Source: Bacteroidales bacterium (GTDB lineage: Bacteria > Bacteroidota > Bacteroidia > Bacteroidales > VadinHA17). From it: 5,352 nucleotides of DNA. Positions 1-5,352 of this stretch are shown piece by piece. The notes below the pieces were generated by a model, which was given only the letters and a program-made list of their open reading frames with translations, ran no database searches and was not told the DNA's origin. A program made the translations under genes and the position numbers. How positions within the stretch are numbered: the first letter of the stretch is position 1; each line of letters opens with the position of its first letter. Location: assembly GCA_027451265.1 (NCBI GenBank), contig DAIDJT010000185.1, positions 1 through 5,352 on the forward strand. Reading direction: 5' to 3'.

Positions 1-1
1 C

Positions 2-1498
2 ATCACCACCAACCTGCTGAAATTTTCATTCACCGGCACCACACACTCACTCAGCGGCCTTGTGGGCGTTGAGGCCCAGGGTGACAACAGTGATTACATA
101 AGAGGCTCAGGGACCGGCCTTCCTGAAGGACTTAGGGTTCCTTCAGTCGCCTCAGGCCAGTATGCTATCGCCGGAGCACCTGACAAGTCCGTAATGCAGT
201 CACTGATCTCACAGGTCAACTACACCTTCAGGAACCGCTACTTCCTCTCTGCTTCATACAGGATAGACCAGTCATCTTCATTTGCTGCAGCCAACCGCAC
301 AGCAGTATTCCCGAGCCTCTCGGCAGCATGGAATATCAATGACGAGCCGTTTATGGCTGACACGAAGGCTGTTGACAACCTGAGACTAAAACTGAGCTGG
401 GGCAAGACCGGGATGAAGGATATCGGCCCGTACATGTACCTTGAACAGTTCAGCTACACCACACAGTACGATGGCGAGTCCGCCGCAGTGCCCTTCCAGA
501 TGGCCAATCCCGACCTTACATGGGAACAGACTGACCAGCTTAACGCCGGCCTTGAAATAGGCCTGTTCAAAAGGATAAGCATCGACTTCAACGTCTACAG
601 CAACACAACAAACAACCTGCTTGTATACCGTGACCTGCCGCCGTCAGGAGGTTTCAGGAAACAGTGGCAGAATATCGGCAAGGCTAAGAACAGCGGTGTT
701 GAATTAGGCGTAAGCACGACAAATGTGAAGACAAAAGACTTTACATGGACCACTGACTTCTCAATGGGTTACAATAAAAACAGCCTGTCGGGATTCGGAG
801 CTGATACCATTTACAATGCCAATTCATACGGAATAGTCCAGACCTACCATGACGGCGGAACCCTGTATTCATGGTATGCAAAGGAATACTACGGCATCAA
901 TCCCGAAGACGGATCAATGCTGTGGGTTGGCAAGGACGGACAGCCTACCGGCAACTACCAGGAAGCCAGAAAAATAGAATACGGCAGTCCAATTCCGAAA
1001 TTCCAGGGAGGCTTCGGTACTGAAATGAAGTACAGGAACATTGGATTAAGGGCAAACTTCTCATTCCTCTCCGGAAACAAAATCTACAACTATTTCAGAA
1101 GATATGTTGACCATGACCTCCAGGACGTCGGATTCAATGTGATGATGCCACGTGATGACTGGAGCATATGGCAGCAGCCGGGTGATATTGCCAACCATCC
1201 CCTGCCCCAGAATGCAAGGAATTCCTATGATCCCTCAACAAGGTATATTGAAGACGGAAGCTTCCTGAAGGTCCGCAACGTAACCCTGTCATACAATCTT
1301 CCGGCCTCAGCCGTATCGGCACTGAAGCTGAGAGGTCTTTCGGTCTCCCTCAGCGCCGATAACCTATACACCTTCACCAATTTCTGGGGCCAGGATCCTG
1401 AGGTATCAATTGATCCCAACAACGGCCTGCCTGGCTATGCGGAATTCAAATATCCCAACAGCAAGCAATATGTACTTGGTGTACAGGTACAGTTCTAA
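2..1498 (+). CDS. SusC/RagA-family TonB-dependent outer-membrane receptor, C-terminal half (5' end outside window)
   Basis: This is the C-terminal 498 codons of a SusC-type receptor, the outer-membrane barrel that imports oligosaccharides using TonB energy. The frame is open to the left edge, so the in-frame GTG at 62 is not the start; family members are usually about 1000 residues, so the signal peptide, carboxypeptidase-like domain, plug and early strands lie upstream. Barrel hallmarks are the stretch at 230-355 (RNRYFLSASYRIDQSSSF, then FPSLSAAW and DEPFM), LKLSWGKTG at 386-412, NPDLTWEQTDQLNAGLEIG at 506-562, and NIGKAKNSGVELG near 674-712. The protein ends YVLGVQVQF: alternating hydrophobics with a terminal Phe, the usual signal for barrel insertion by the BAM machinery. 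The SusD partner follows after 15 bases, with which SusC normally forms a lidded transporter. The family call is secure; the transported glycan cannot be read from the sequence. Confidence 0.95.
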   Translation: MTTNLLKFSFTGTTHSLSGLVGVEAQGDNSDYIRGSGTGLPEGLRVPSVASGQYAIAGAPDKSVMQSLISQVNYTFRNRYFLSASYRIDQSSSFAAANRTAVFPSLSAAWNINDEPFMADTKAVDNLRLKLSWGKTGMKDIGPYMYLEQFSYTTQYDGESAAVPFQMANPDLTWEQTDQLNAGLEIGLFKRISIDFNVYSNTTNNLLVYRDLPPSGGFRKQWQNIGKAKNSGVELGVSTTNVKTKDFTWTTDFSMGYNKNSLSGFGADTIYNANSYGIVQTYHDGGTLYSWYAKEYYGINPEDGSMLWVGKDGQPTGNYQEARKIEYGSPIPKFQGGFGTEMKYRNIGLRANFSFLSGNKIYNYFRRYVDHDLQDVGFNVMMPRDDWSIWQQPGDIANHPLPQNARNSYDPSTRYIEDGSFLKVRNVTLSYNLPASAVSALKLRGLSVSLSADNLYTFTNFWGQDPEVSIDPNNGLPGYAEFKYPNSKQYVLGVQVQF

Positions 1499-1513
1499 CA
1501 GCGTAAACATCAT

Positions 1514-3061
1514 ATGAAAATGAAAAAGATACTCTTAAATATCATGCTGCTGTCAGGCCTTTTTTACCTGGCTGGCTGCGAACTTGACATAATTCCCAGT
1601 GACGCTCTCACAGGGGAACAGATCACCAACACATCTGACGGCCTGGTAAGCCTCGTCAACGGCTGCTATGCTCAGTTCAAGGACTTCCCTGACGGGGGTG
1701 GTTCCAACGAATGGTATCTCAGGCAATACTATCAGCTGAGCGACTTCGCCAGCGATGATATAGTATGCGCATACAAGACGGAGGACGACCTGATAAACAG
1801 TTTCCGTTACCAGGACCGTGTTTCGGAAAAAGCCAACATCAACAGTTTCTGGGAGGTATCATACAAAATTATCTATGGTGCCAATGTGGCCATCAGCATG
1901 GCAGATCAAAAGGGAAGCGATGAGCTGACTGACCACCTGAAGGGCGAAAGCTATTTTCTCAGGGCCTTTGCCACCCACGGGCTTGTAAGGTTGTTTGCCC
2001 GCCCCTACTCAGATGCCAATGCAGGTTTGCCGGGTGTTATCCTGCGTGAATCATCAACTGATGGTGCACCCAAGGAACGTGCAACACTTGATGAGACTTA
2101 TGACTACATCATTACCAGCCTTAAAACGGCTGCTTCACTGATGAGTGAGGAGACCCCCGAGGCAAGAAGCACCAGGGGCTTTGCAACCAGGTACAGCGCA
2201 TGGGCTCTCCTTTCAAGGGTCTACCTCTACAAAGGCGATTATGAAAATGCTGTCCTGTATGCTGATTCAGTGATCAATTCAGGCCAGTATGAGCTCGAAT
2301 CACCTGAGTCATGGTCCGGTTACTTTGCAAATGCAAAATCATCATCCGAAACCATCTGGTGCATACCTTTCACGGTAGCTGATGACAAAAAGGAATCTTC
2401 CGTTGCTTCAATGATCTACAACGGAGCCAGCTGCTGGGGTGAAGAGGGTGCCTCATCATCACTCCTGAAGGACATGGGGTTTGGAACAGAGATGATGGAT
2501 GTTGACCAGCGCTGGTCATACATTAATACATCCGAGCCCGGCCTGAAGAACGGCGTCATACTTTACTACATAGGAAAATTCTCGGGTCAGGACAATCTGC
2601 CTACCCTGAGCTCACCTGTCATGCTCCGGCTTTCGGAAGCGTATCTCAACAGGGCCGAAGCGCTGGCAAAACTTGGTGATGTCGATGGCGCACTCGCAGA
2701 TGTCAATGAAGTCAGGACCGCCAGAATGCTGGTGCCGGAGGGCGGCAGCCTGGATGATTACCTGGTTGAGGCTGAGCGCGACAATGTCACGGCGGCAAAT
2801 ATTACAGATGTCGTTCTGAAGGAAAGAAGGATAGAGCTTGCATTTGAAGGACACCGGATTTTTGACCTGCTGCGAAACGGGAAGGACCTTGTAAGAAATT
2901 ACTGGGGTTTTCATCTTGACAGTTACAACGGCATCCCTGCCGGAAGCGAACCAGGCCTGAGTGCCGGAGGAGTGGTGGTACATGCATCAGATCCCTCAAC
3001 CGTCTACCCGATTCCGTCGAGCGAATTGAGCACCAACAAGCTTTGTGTCCCAAACAATTAA
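1514..3061 (+). CDS. SusD/RagB-family outer-membrane nutrient-binding lipoprotein
   Basis: This 515-residue surface lipoprotein would act as the substrate-binding lid over the adjacent SusC barrel. The ATG at 1514 gives a clean lipoprotein signal peptide: KMKK, a hydrophobic stretch, then lipobox LAGC with the acylated Cys at residue 22, followed by acidic ELD. The N-terminal SusD-like region includes KGESYFLRAFATHGLVRLF (143-161), the conserved GEAxFLRA block. A TPR-like helical segment lies at 225-261 (ALLSRVYLYKGDYENAVLYA). The RagB C-terminal part has MLRLSEAYLNRAEALAKLGD (370-389) and the hallmark LKERRIELAFEGHRIFDLLR (435-454). It ends YPIPSSELSTNKLCVPNN, a variant of the usual PIPxxEhxxNxxLxQNPGY ending. 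Length is typical of the family and no disruption is seen. It is probably cotranscribed with the receptor before it and the PKD lipoprotein after it. No Shine-Dalgarno precedes it, as usual in Bacteroidota. Ligand unknown. Confidence 0.95.
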   Translation: MKMKKILLNIMLLSGLFYLAGCELDIIPSDALTGEQITNTSDGLVSLVNGCYAQFKDFPDGGGSNEWYLRQYYQLSDFASDDIVCAYKTEDDLINSFRYQDRVSEKANINSFWEVSYKIIYGANVAISMADQKGSDELTDHLKGESYFLRAFATHGLVRLFARPYSDANAGLPGVILRESSTDGAPKERATLDETYDYIITSLKTAASLMSEETPEARSTRGFATRYSAWALLSRVYLYKGDYENAVLYADSVINSGQYELESPESWSGYFANAKSSSETIWCIPFTVADDKKESSVASMIYNGASCWGEEGASSSLLKDMGFGTEMMDVDQRWSYINTSEPGLKNGVILYYIGKFSGQDNLPTLSSPVMLRLSEAYLNRAEALAKLGDVDGALADVNEVRTARMLVPEGGSLDDYLVEAERDNVTAANITDVVLKERRIELAFEGHRIFDLLRNGKDLVRNYWGFHLDSYNGIPAGSEPGLSAGGVVVHASDPSTVYPIPSSELSTNKLCVPNN

Positions 3062-3074
3062 AATCAACGATACC

Positions 3075-3962
3075 ATGAAACATATACTGAAAATGGTCTT
3101 TCTTGCTGCAGCAACAGTTACCCTGTGCCTCTCCTGCAGTAAAGAAGGTGAATATAATCTCACCGAAACAGCACCGCTCGATTTCAAGACCTATTATGAC
3201 GGGCTGAATGTAACATTCGCCAGCCAGACGCAGGAGGCTACAAACATATCTTGGAATTTCGGGGACAACACCCCCGAAGTCACAGGTGATTCAGTTGTCC
3301 ATACATATACCTCCATCGGCAACTACGTGATCTCAATGAAGGGTGACGTCAGTGGCACATCATATGAATTCCATACCATCCTGAGGGTCGACAAGCCTGC
3401 ACTTGTAAGCATGACCGATGATTCATTCGATGACTGGGATAACGTAACATATCCTGATTTCATCCTTTCAGGCAAGGGTGCCATAACGGCCGCCAAGGTA
3501 GACTACGATGCGAACTACCTGTACATCTACGTAGAGTTCGACGCAAATGTGGAGAATGCCGGTCTGGAAGATCATATCTTCGGCGTTTACATGGATGCTG
3601 ATAATTCTGTGGCCACAGGCTTCTCGATGAAGGAAATGGGAGTTGATTACGGCATTGAGGGATCACTCTATGGCGAATGGTGGGATCAAAGCTTTACCGA
3701 CATGGTTAACGGCGATCCGGGCTGGCCGTTCACCTGGTTCCCCGCAGAAAATGTCCTTTTACCGGGGTTGATAACCCAGGAAGGCGACAAGATCAGGATG
3801 GAATTCGGCCTTTCAAGGGAGGTGTTTAAAATGACCTCAGATGCAATGTCGTTCTCGATGAGCATCATGAATTCCGACTGGTCGGATGTTGGCAATATCG
3901 TAACACCACTTCCGGACTATAGTGAAAAGGTCACCGTAAGGATGAACAAGAGCAACAAGTAA
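3075..3962 (+). CDS. PKD-domain lipoprotein with CBM9-like C-terminal domain; probable surface glycan-binding protein
   Basis: This 295-residue predicted lipoprotein has no enzymatic motif that I can see. I chose the ATG at 3075 because it gives a compact signal peptide ending in lipobox CLSC (Cys 21). The in-frame GTG at 3045 would add ten polar residues and overlap susD. After the Cys comes SKEGE, resembling the K-plus-acidic surface-export signals of Bacteroidota lipoproteins. Residues about 34-107 form a PKD-like beta sandwich, with WNFGD (60-64) for the canonical WDFGD, and HTY (76-78) and GNYVISM (82-88) for its last strands. Residues about 115-290 resemble the family 9 carbohydrate-binding/DOMON-like fold: DDWDN, KVDYDANYLYIYVEFDANV (141-159), VYMDADNSVATG (171-182), KIRMEFGL (239-246). 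Aromatic-rich loops (WW at 202-203, W217, W221) could form a sugar platform. Its place as third gene after SusC/SusD is that of SusE/F-type proteins. The PKD call is strong, the CBM9-like call moderate, and the binding role inferred. Confidence 0.82.
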   Translation: MKHILKMVFLAAATVTLCLSCSKEGEYNLTETAPLDFKTYYDGLNVTFASQTQEATNISWNFGDNTPEVTGDSVVHTYTSIGNYVISMKGDVSGTSYEFHTILRVDKPALVSMTDDSFDDWDNVTYPDFILSGKGAITAAKVDYDANYLYIYVEFDANVENAGLEDHIFGVYMDADNSVATGFSMKEMGVDYGIEGSLYGEWWDQSFTDMVNGDPGWPFTWFPAENVLLPGLITQEGDKIRMEFGLSREVFKMTSDAMSFSMSIMNSDWSDVGNIVTPLPDYSEKVTVRMNKSNK

Positions 3963-3985
3963 CAGACGATGTGAGTTTGGGTTGG

Positions 3986-4030
3986 AAAGACTGTCCCGCG
4001 TCATAGTGTACCGGGACAGTCTTTTGTTTT
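3986..4030 (+). terminator. Intrinsic terminator of the SusC-SusD-PKD run, between convergent genes
   Basis: A perfect 13-bp inverted repeat, AAAGACTGTCCCG at 3986-3998 and CGGGACAGTCTTT at 4012-4024, encloses a 13-base loop. It is followed by T-rich CTTTTGTTTTAT, a classic Rho-independent terminator 23 bases after the PKD gene stop. The gene on the other strand ends at 4046, so the same hairpin could also stop its transcript. On that strand, however, only three Ts follow the stem, so I read the site as mainly serving the + strand. Confidence 0.88.
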
Positions 4031-4045
4031 ATCAGTGAACAGGAC

Positions 4046-4846
4046 TCAGGCTATAATTACCTCAATGCCGGCATCCTCCAGCCGCTTCCTGTCATCGTCG
4101 GGAATGCCGCTGTCAGTCACTACTTTGTGAAGCCGGTCAATGCCGCAGATATATGCGAGGCTCTTGCGGAAAAACTTCGAGGAATCTGAGACAAGGATCA
4201 CCTCCTTGGAGTTCCTGATCATGATTTCATTCAGGGCAGCCTCATCAATATTCGGAGTATAAATACCATGTCGGGTGTCAAACCCGTCAACCCCGAGAAA
4301 AACCTTGTCAACGTAAAGGTTCTGAAAGTTCTTTTCAGCCAGCGGACCCATCAGTGAAAGTGAACTCTTCCGCAGATACCCTCCCGGTACGATTAGGTGA
4401 AATCCCGGATGCTGCATAAGCTGACCGGCTATATTCAGGGCATTTGTAATAACGGTAATCTCAGACAGGTGGCTCAGGTTCCTGGCTATCTCCATTGTAG
4501 TGGTTCCTGAATCAATGATTACCGTTTCATATTCGTTAATGAGCATCGCGGCCACCTTGCCAATCCTGGCCTTCTCAGCCGAATGAAGCTTGTCCTTTTC
4601 CGAGATGTGATGATCAATGCCCACTGCGTTTTCGATCTTCATCGCCCCGCCCCTGGCCCTTATCAGCATCTTTTTCTTTTCCAGCTGCTCAAGGTCGTTC
4701 CTTATCGTTACCTCACTCACTTCAAGCATCTCGCTCAGCTTGTTTACATAAACCTGACCGGCCAGGTTCAGCTCCGTCAGAATGAATTTCCGACGCTCCA
4801 CCGTCGAACTCCTGACGTTTTTCGGACTGCTTTCTTCAGAACTCAT
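4046..4846 (-). CDS. agaR: DeoR-family transcriptional repressor, AgaR-like
   Basis: This is a 266-residue DeoR/GlpR-type regulator, expected to bind DNA until a phosphorylated sugar releases it. I start at the ATG at 4846; an in-frame TTG at 4855 would add only three residues. The N-terminal winged helix (about 17-68) contains ERRKFILTEL, LSEMLEVSEVTIRNDLEQLE (recognition helix region 46-56) and RARGGAM. The sugar-phosphate-sensing domain has DSGTTTMEIARNL (112-124), ITNALNIA, PGGYLRKSSLSLMGP (154-168), FLGVDGFDTRHGIYTPNIDE (183-202) and DSSKF (221-225). These blocks align by eye with remembered E. coli AgaR more closely than with GlpR or DeoR, including VTIRNDLxxLEK, DSGTTTxEIAR, FLGVDxxD, DEAxLN, VTDSSKF and the ending EGLRKAGVEVI. 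Its divergent neighbour is agaS, the AgaR target in known clusters. DeoR family is certain; the AgaR subgroup is likely; the effector (galactosamine- or tagatose-type phosphate) is inferred. Confidence 0.88.
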   Translation of the reverse strand: MSSEESSPKNVRSSTVERRKFILTELNLAGQVYVNKLSEMLEVSEVTIRNDLEQLEKKKMLIRARGGAMKIENAVGIDHHISEKDKLHSAEKARIGKVAAMLINEYETVIIDSGTTTMEIARNLSHLSEITVITNALNIAGQLMQHPGFHLIVPGGYLRKSSLSLMGPLAEKNFQNLYVDKVFLGVDGFDTRHGIYTPNIDEAALNEIMIRNSKEVILVSDSSKFFRKSLAYICGIDRLHKVVTDSGIPDDDRKRLEDAGIEVIIA

Positions 4847-4867
4847 GCATTTCAACTTTTCGAAAGC

Positions 4868-4900
4868 TAAAGATAAGCTTACTTTTCATTCAGTAAACAA
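4868..4900 (-). promoter_or_regulatory. Weak candidate agaR promoter
   Basis: Reading leftward, TTG at 4900-4898 could be a -33 element. It is 22 bases from TATCTTTA at 4875-4868, which fits seven of eight positions of TAnnTTTG. Another near match, TAGCTTTC, lies at 4869-4862. The first direct repeat (4879-4890) falls inside the spacer, which would allow autorepression. Both boxes are imperfect and the region is AT-rich, so confidence is low. Confidence 0.3.
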
Positions 4901-4973
4901 TTTAAAAACAAAAAGTGATTAACAATACTTTATCTTTCATTTACTTTTATTATTTCTGACTTTACCTTTCATT
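4879..4973 (+). repeat. Direct repeat array TTAYYTTTCATT (three copies plus degenerate ones); putative AgaR operators
   Basis: Three 12-base direct repeats differ only at two pyrimidine positions: TTACTTTTCATT at 4879-4890, TTATCTTTCATT at 4930-4941 and TTACCTTTCATT at 4962-4973. A degenerate copy, TTACTTTTATT, lies at 4941-4951. Starts at 4930, 4941 and 4962 are 11 and 21 bases apart, close to whole helical turns; 4879 is 51 bases before 4930. Spaced direct repeats suit DeoR-family repressors. The region is T-rich, so short matches alone would be weak; the shared 12-base pattern is the stronger point. Confidence 0.65.
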
Positions 4974-4986
4974 TTATTTTTTTTAT
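4963..4986 (+). promoter_or_regulatory. Best AgaR-type operator match
   Basis: From memory, the E. coli AgaR site has a core TTTCRTTTYRTTTY preceded by WRMM and followed by NYTTKK. This 24-base stretch fits 23 positions, failing only at A4985. The core is TTTCATTTTATTTT at 4967-4980. A second stretch at 4931-4954 fits 20 of 24. The site overlaps the first base of the upstream -7 box candidate of agaS (4986-4993), so binding here would be expected to block transcription. The degenerate, T-rich consensus inflates the match count. Confidence 0.55.
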
Positions 4987-5008
4987 AATTTTGTATTATA
5001 TATATTTG
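4986..5008 (+). promoter_or_regulatory. Candidate agaS promoter -7 boxes (TAATTTTG and TATATTTG)
   Basis: Two exact fits to the Bacteroidota primary sigma -7 consensus TAnnTTTG occur at 4986-4993 and 5001-5008. They would start transcripts roughly 35 or 20 bases before the agaS ATG. I find no convincing TTTG -33 element at the normal distance for either, only T-tracts, so which one is used is open. Confidence 0.5.
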
Positions 5009-5034
5009 CTTTACGATTGATAAAATCCGAACAG

Positions 5035-5352
5035 ATGTCTATTCTTAATTTTGATGAGAATTTCCTGAAGGAAAAAGGAGCTTTTCACACGGCAGCCGAA
5101 ATAGAGTCACAGCCTGATCTGTGGCTCAGCGTATACCGCGGGGTAAAAGAAAAGAGCCGTGAATTGCAGAAGTTTATGGATGCAGCACTGGCTGAATCTG
5201 CAAAGATTATTCTTGCAGGTGCCGGAACCAGCGCCTATATTGGCCTGTCTCTCCATTCCCTGTTCACACGGAAACTCGGGAAACAGGCACTGGCAATACC
5301 CACCACCGATCTTGTGACCCACCCGGCAAATTACTTTTCAGGGAACGATACC
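5035..5352 (+). CDS. agaS: AgaS-type SIS-domain galactosamine-6-phosphate deaminase/isomerase, N-terminal part (3' end outside window)
   Basis: The first 106 codons from the ATG at 5035 encode the start of an AgaS-family protein, usually about 385 residues with two SIS (sugar isomerase) domains. AgaS proteins are cytoplasmic and act on galactosamine 6-phosphate, deaminating and isomerising it toward tagatose 6-phosphate. Family marks are TAAEIESQPDLW (19-30), matching the EIxxQPxxW opening; KIILAGAGTSAYIG (57-70), the first SIS strand and phosphate-binding loop; and IPTTDLVTHPANYF (88-101), matching the PTTDLVTxPxxY block of E. coli AgaS as I remember it. GlmS-type isomerase domains lack the PTTDLVT block. 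The gene is divergent from the AgaR-like repressor and has its likely operators and -7 boxes just upstream. The frame is intact to the right edge. The family call is secure; the exact reaction is transferred from characterised relatives. Confidence 0.9.
   Translation, partial: MSILNFDENFLKEKGAFHTAAEIESQPDLWLSVYRGVKEKSRELQKFMDAALAESAKIILAGAGTSAYIGLSLHSLFTRKLGKQALAIPTTDLVTHPANYFSGNDT

Larger units (their letters stand above)
4847..5034. promoter_or_regulatory. Divergent agaR-agaS control region
   Basis: These 188 bases are very AT-rich compared with the flanking genes, and I find no credible gene in them. They must hold the start signals for agaR (leftward) and agaS (rightward). They contain three direct copies of TTAYYTTTCATT, an inverted half copy, an 8-T run at 4977-4984, and two matches to the Bacteroidota -7 consensus near agaS. 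No Shine-Dalgarno precedes either start; both leaders are A-rich. Confidence 0.85.

Noticed and set aside
62..64. GTG at 62 as the receptor start
   Set aside because: The frame stays open to the left edge and the protein lacks the plug domain and signal peptide, so the gene begins outside the window.
1134..1422. Two short - strand open frames inside the receptor gene
   Set aside because: Antisense to conserved barrel sequence with no start context or recognisable motif.
1499..1513. Possible regulatory element or separate promoter between receptor and susD
   Set aside because: Only 15 bases, with no hairpin or promoter motif; consistent with a simple operon junction.
3045..3074. In-frame GTG start upstream of the PKD gene, overlapping the end of susD
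   Set aside because: It would place ten polar residues before an otherwise perfect lipoprotein signal peptide; the ATG at 3075 fits better.
2612..3187. Three - strand open frames opposite the susD end and the PKD gene start
   Set aside because: They overlap each other and conserved + strand genes and have no domain signal; shadows of real coding sequence.
4847..4855. TTG start for the AgaR-like gene at 4855
   Set aside because: TTG is a rare start and adds only three residues (MKC); the ATG at 4846 gives an N-terminus like that of E. coli AgaR.
4583..4870. 95-codon open frame on the + strand opposite agaR
   Set aside because: It lies antisense to a clearly conserved regulator gene and shows no recognisable domain; a shadow frame.
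5107..5322. - strand open frame of 71 codons opposite agaS
   Set aside because: It is antisense to the conserved SIS domain blocks of AgaS, so a shadow.

Overview
The window looks like part of a Bacteroidota genome, most likely Bacteroidales. It carries a SusC/SusD outer-membrane glycan-uptake pair, has no Shine-Dalgarno sequences before any of the four visible starts, uses AGG heavily for arginine, and has two TAnnTTTG-type -7 boxes upstream of the last gene. The exact genus cannot be told from the sequence.

Left part (1-3962, + strand): a three-gene operon-like run. It holds the C-terminal half of a SusC/RagA TonB-dependent receptor (open at the left edge), a complete SusD/RagB lipoprotein, and a 295-residue lipoprotein with an N-terminal PKD fold followed by a domain resembling family 9 carbohydrate-binding modules. 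The gaps are 15 and 13 bases. The third gene sits where SusE/SusF-type surface glycan-binding proteins usually sit and probably does that job with a different architecture. A strong intrinsic terminator (13-bp perfect stem plus T-tract) closes the run.

Right part (4046-5352): a divergent pair. A DeoR-family repressor closely resembling E. coli AgaR is on the - strand, and the first 106 codons of an AgaS-type SIS-domain protein (galactosamine-6-phosphate deaminase/isomerase) are on the + strand, running off the right edge. Between them lies a 188-bp, very AT-rich control region. It contains three direct copies of TTAYYTTTCATT, one inverted half copy, and a stretch that fits the enterobacterial AgaR operator consensus (recalled from memory) almost completely.

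How it may work together: the Sus-like complex would import an oligosaccharide. The AgaS branch would process galactosamine or N-acetylgalactosamine after phosphorylation, with AgaR repressing the pathway until a sugar phosphate appears. The proximity suggests a locus for a GalNAc- or galactosamine-containing glycan, but no glycoside hydrolase is visible and the two parts are convergent and separated by a terminator. The substrate link is therefore inference.
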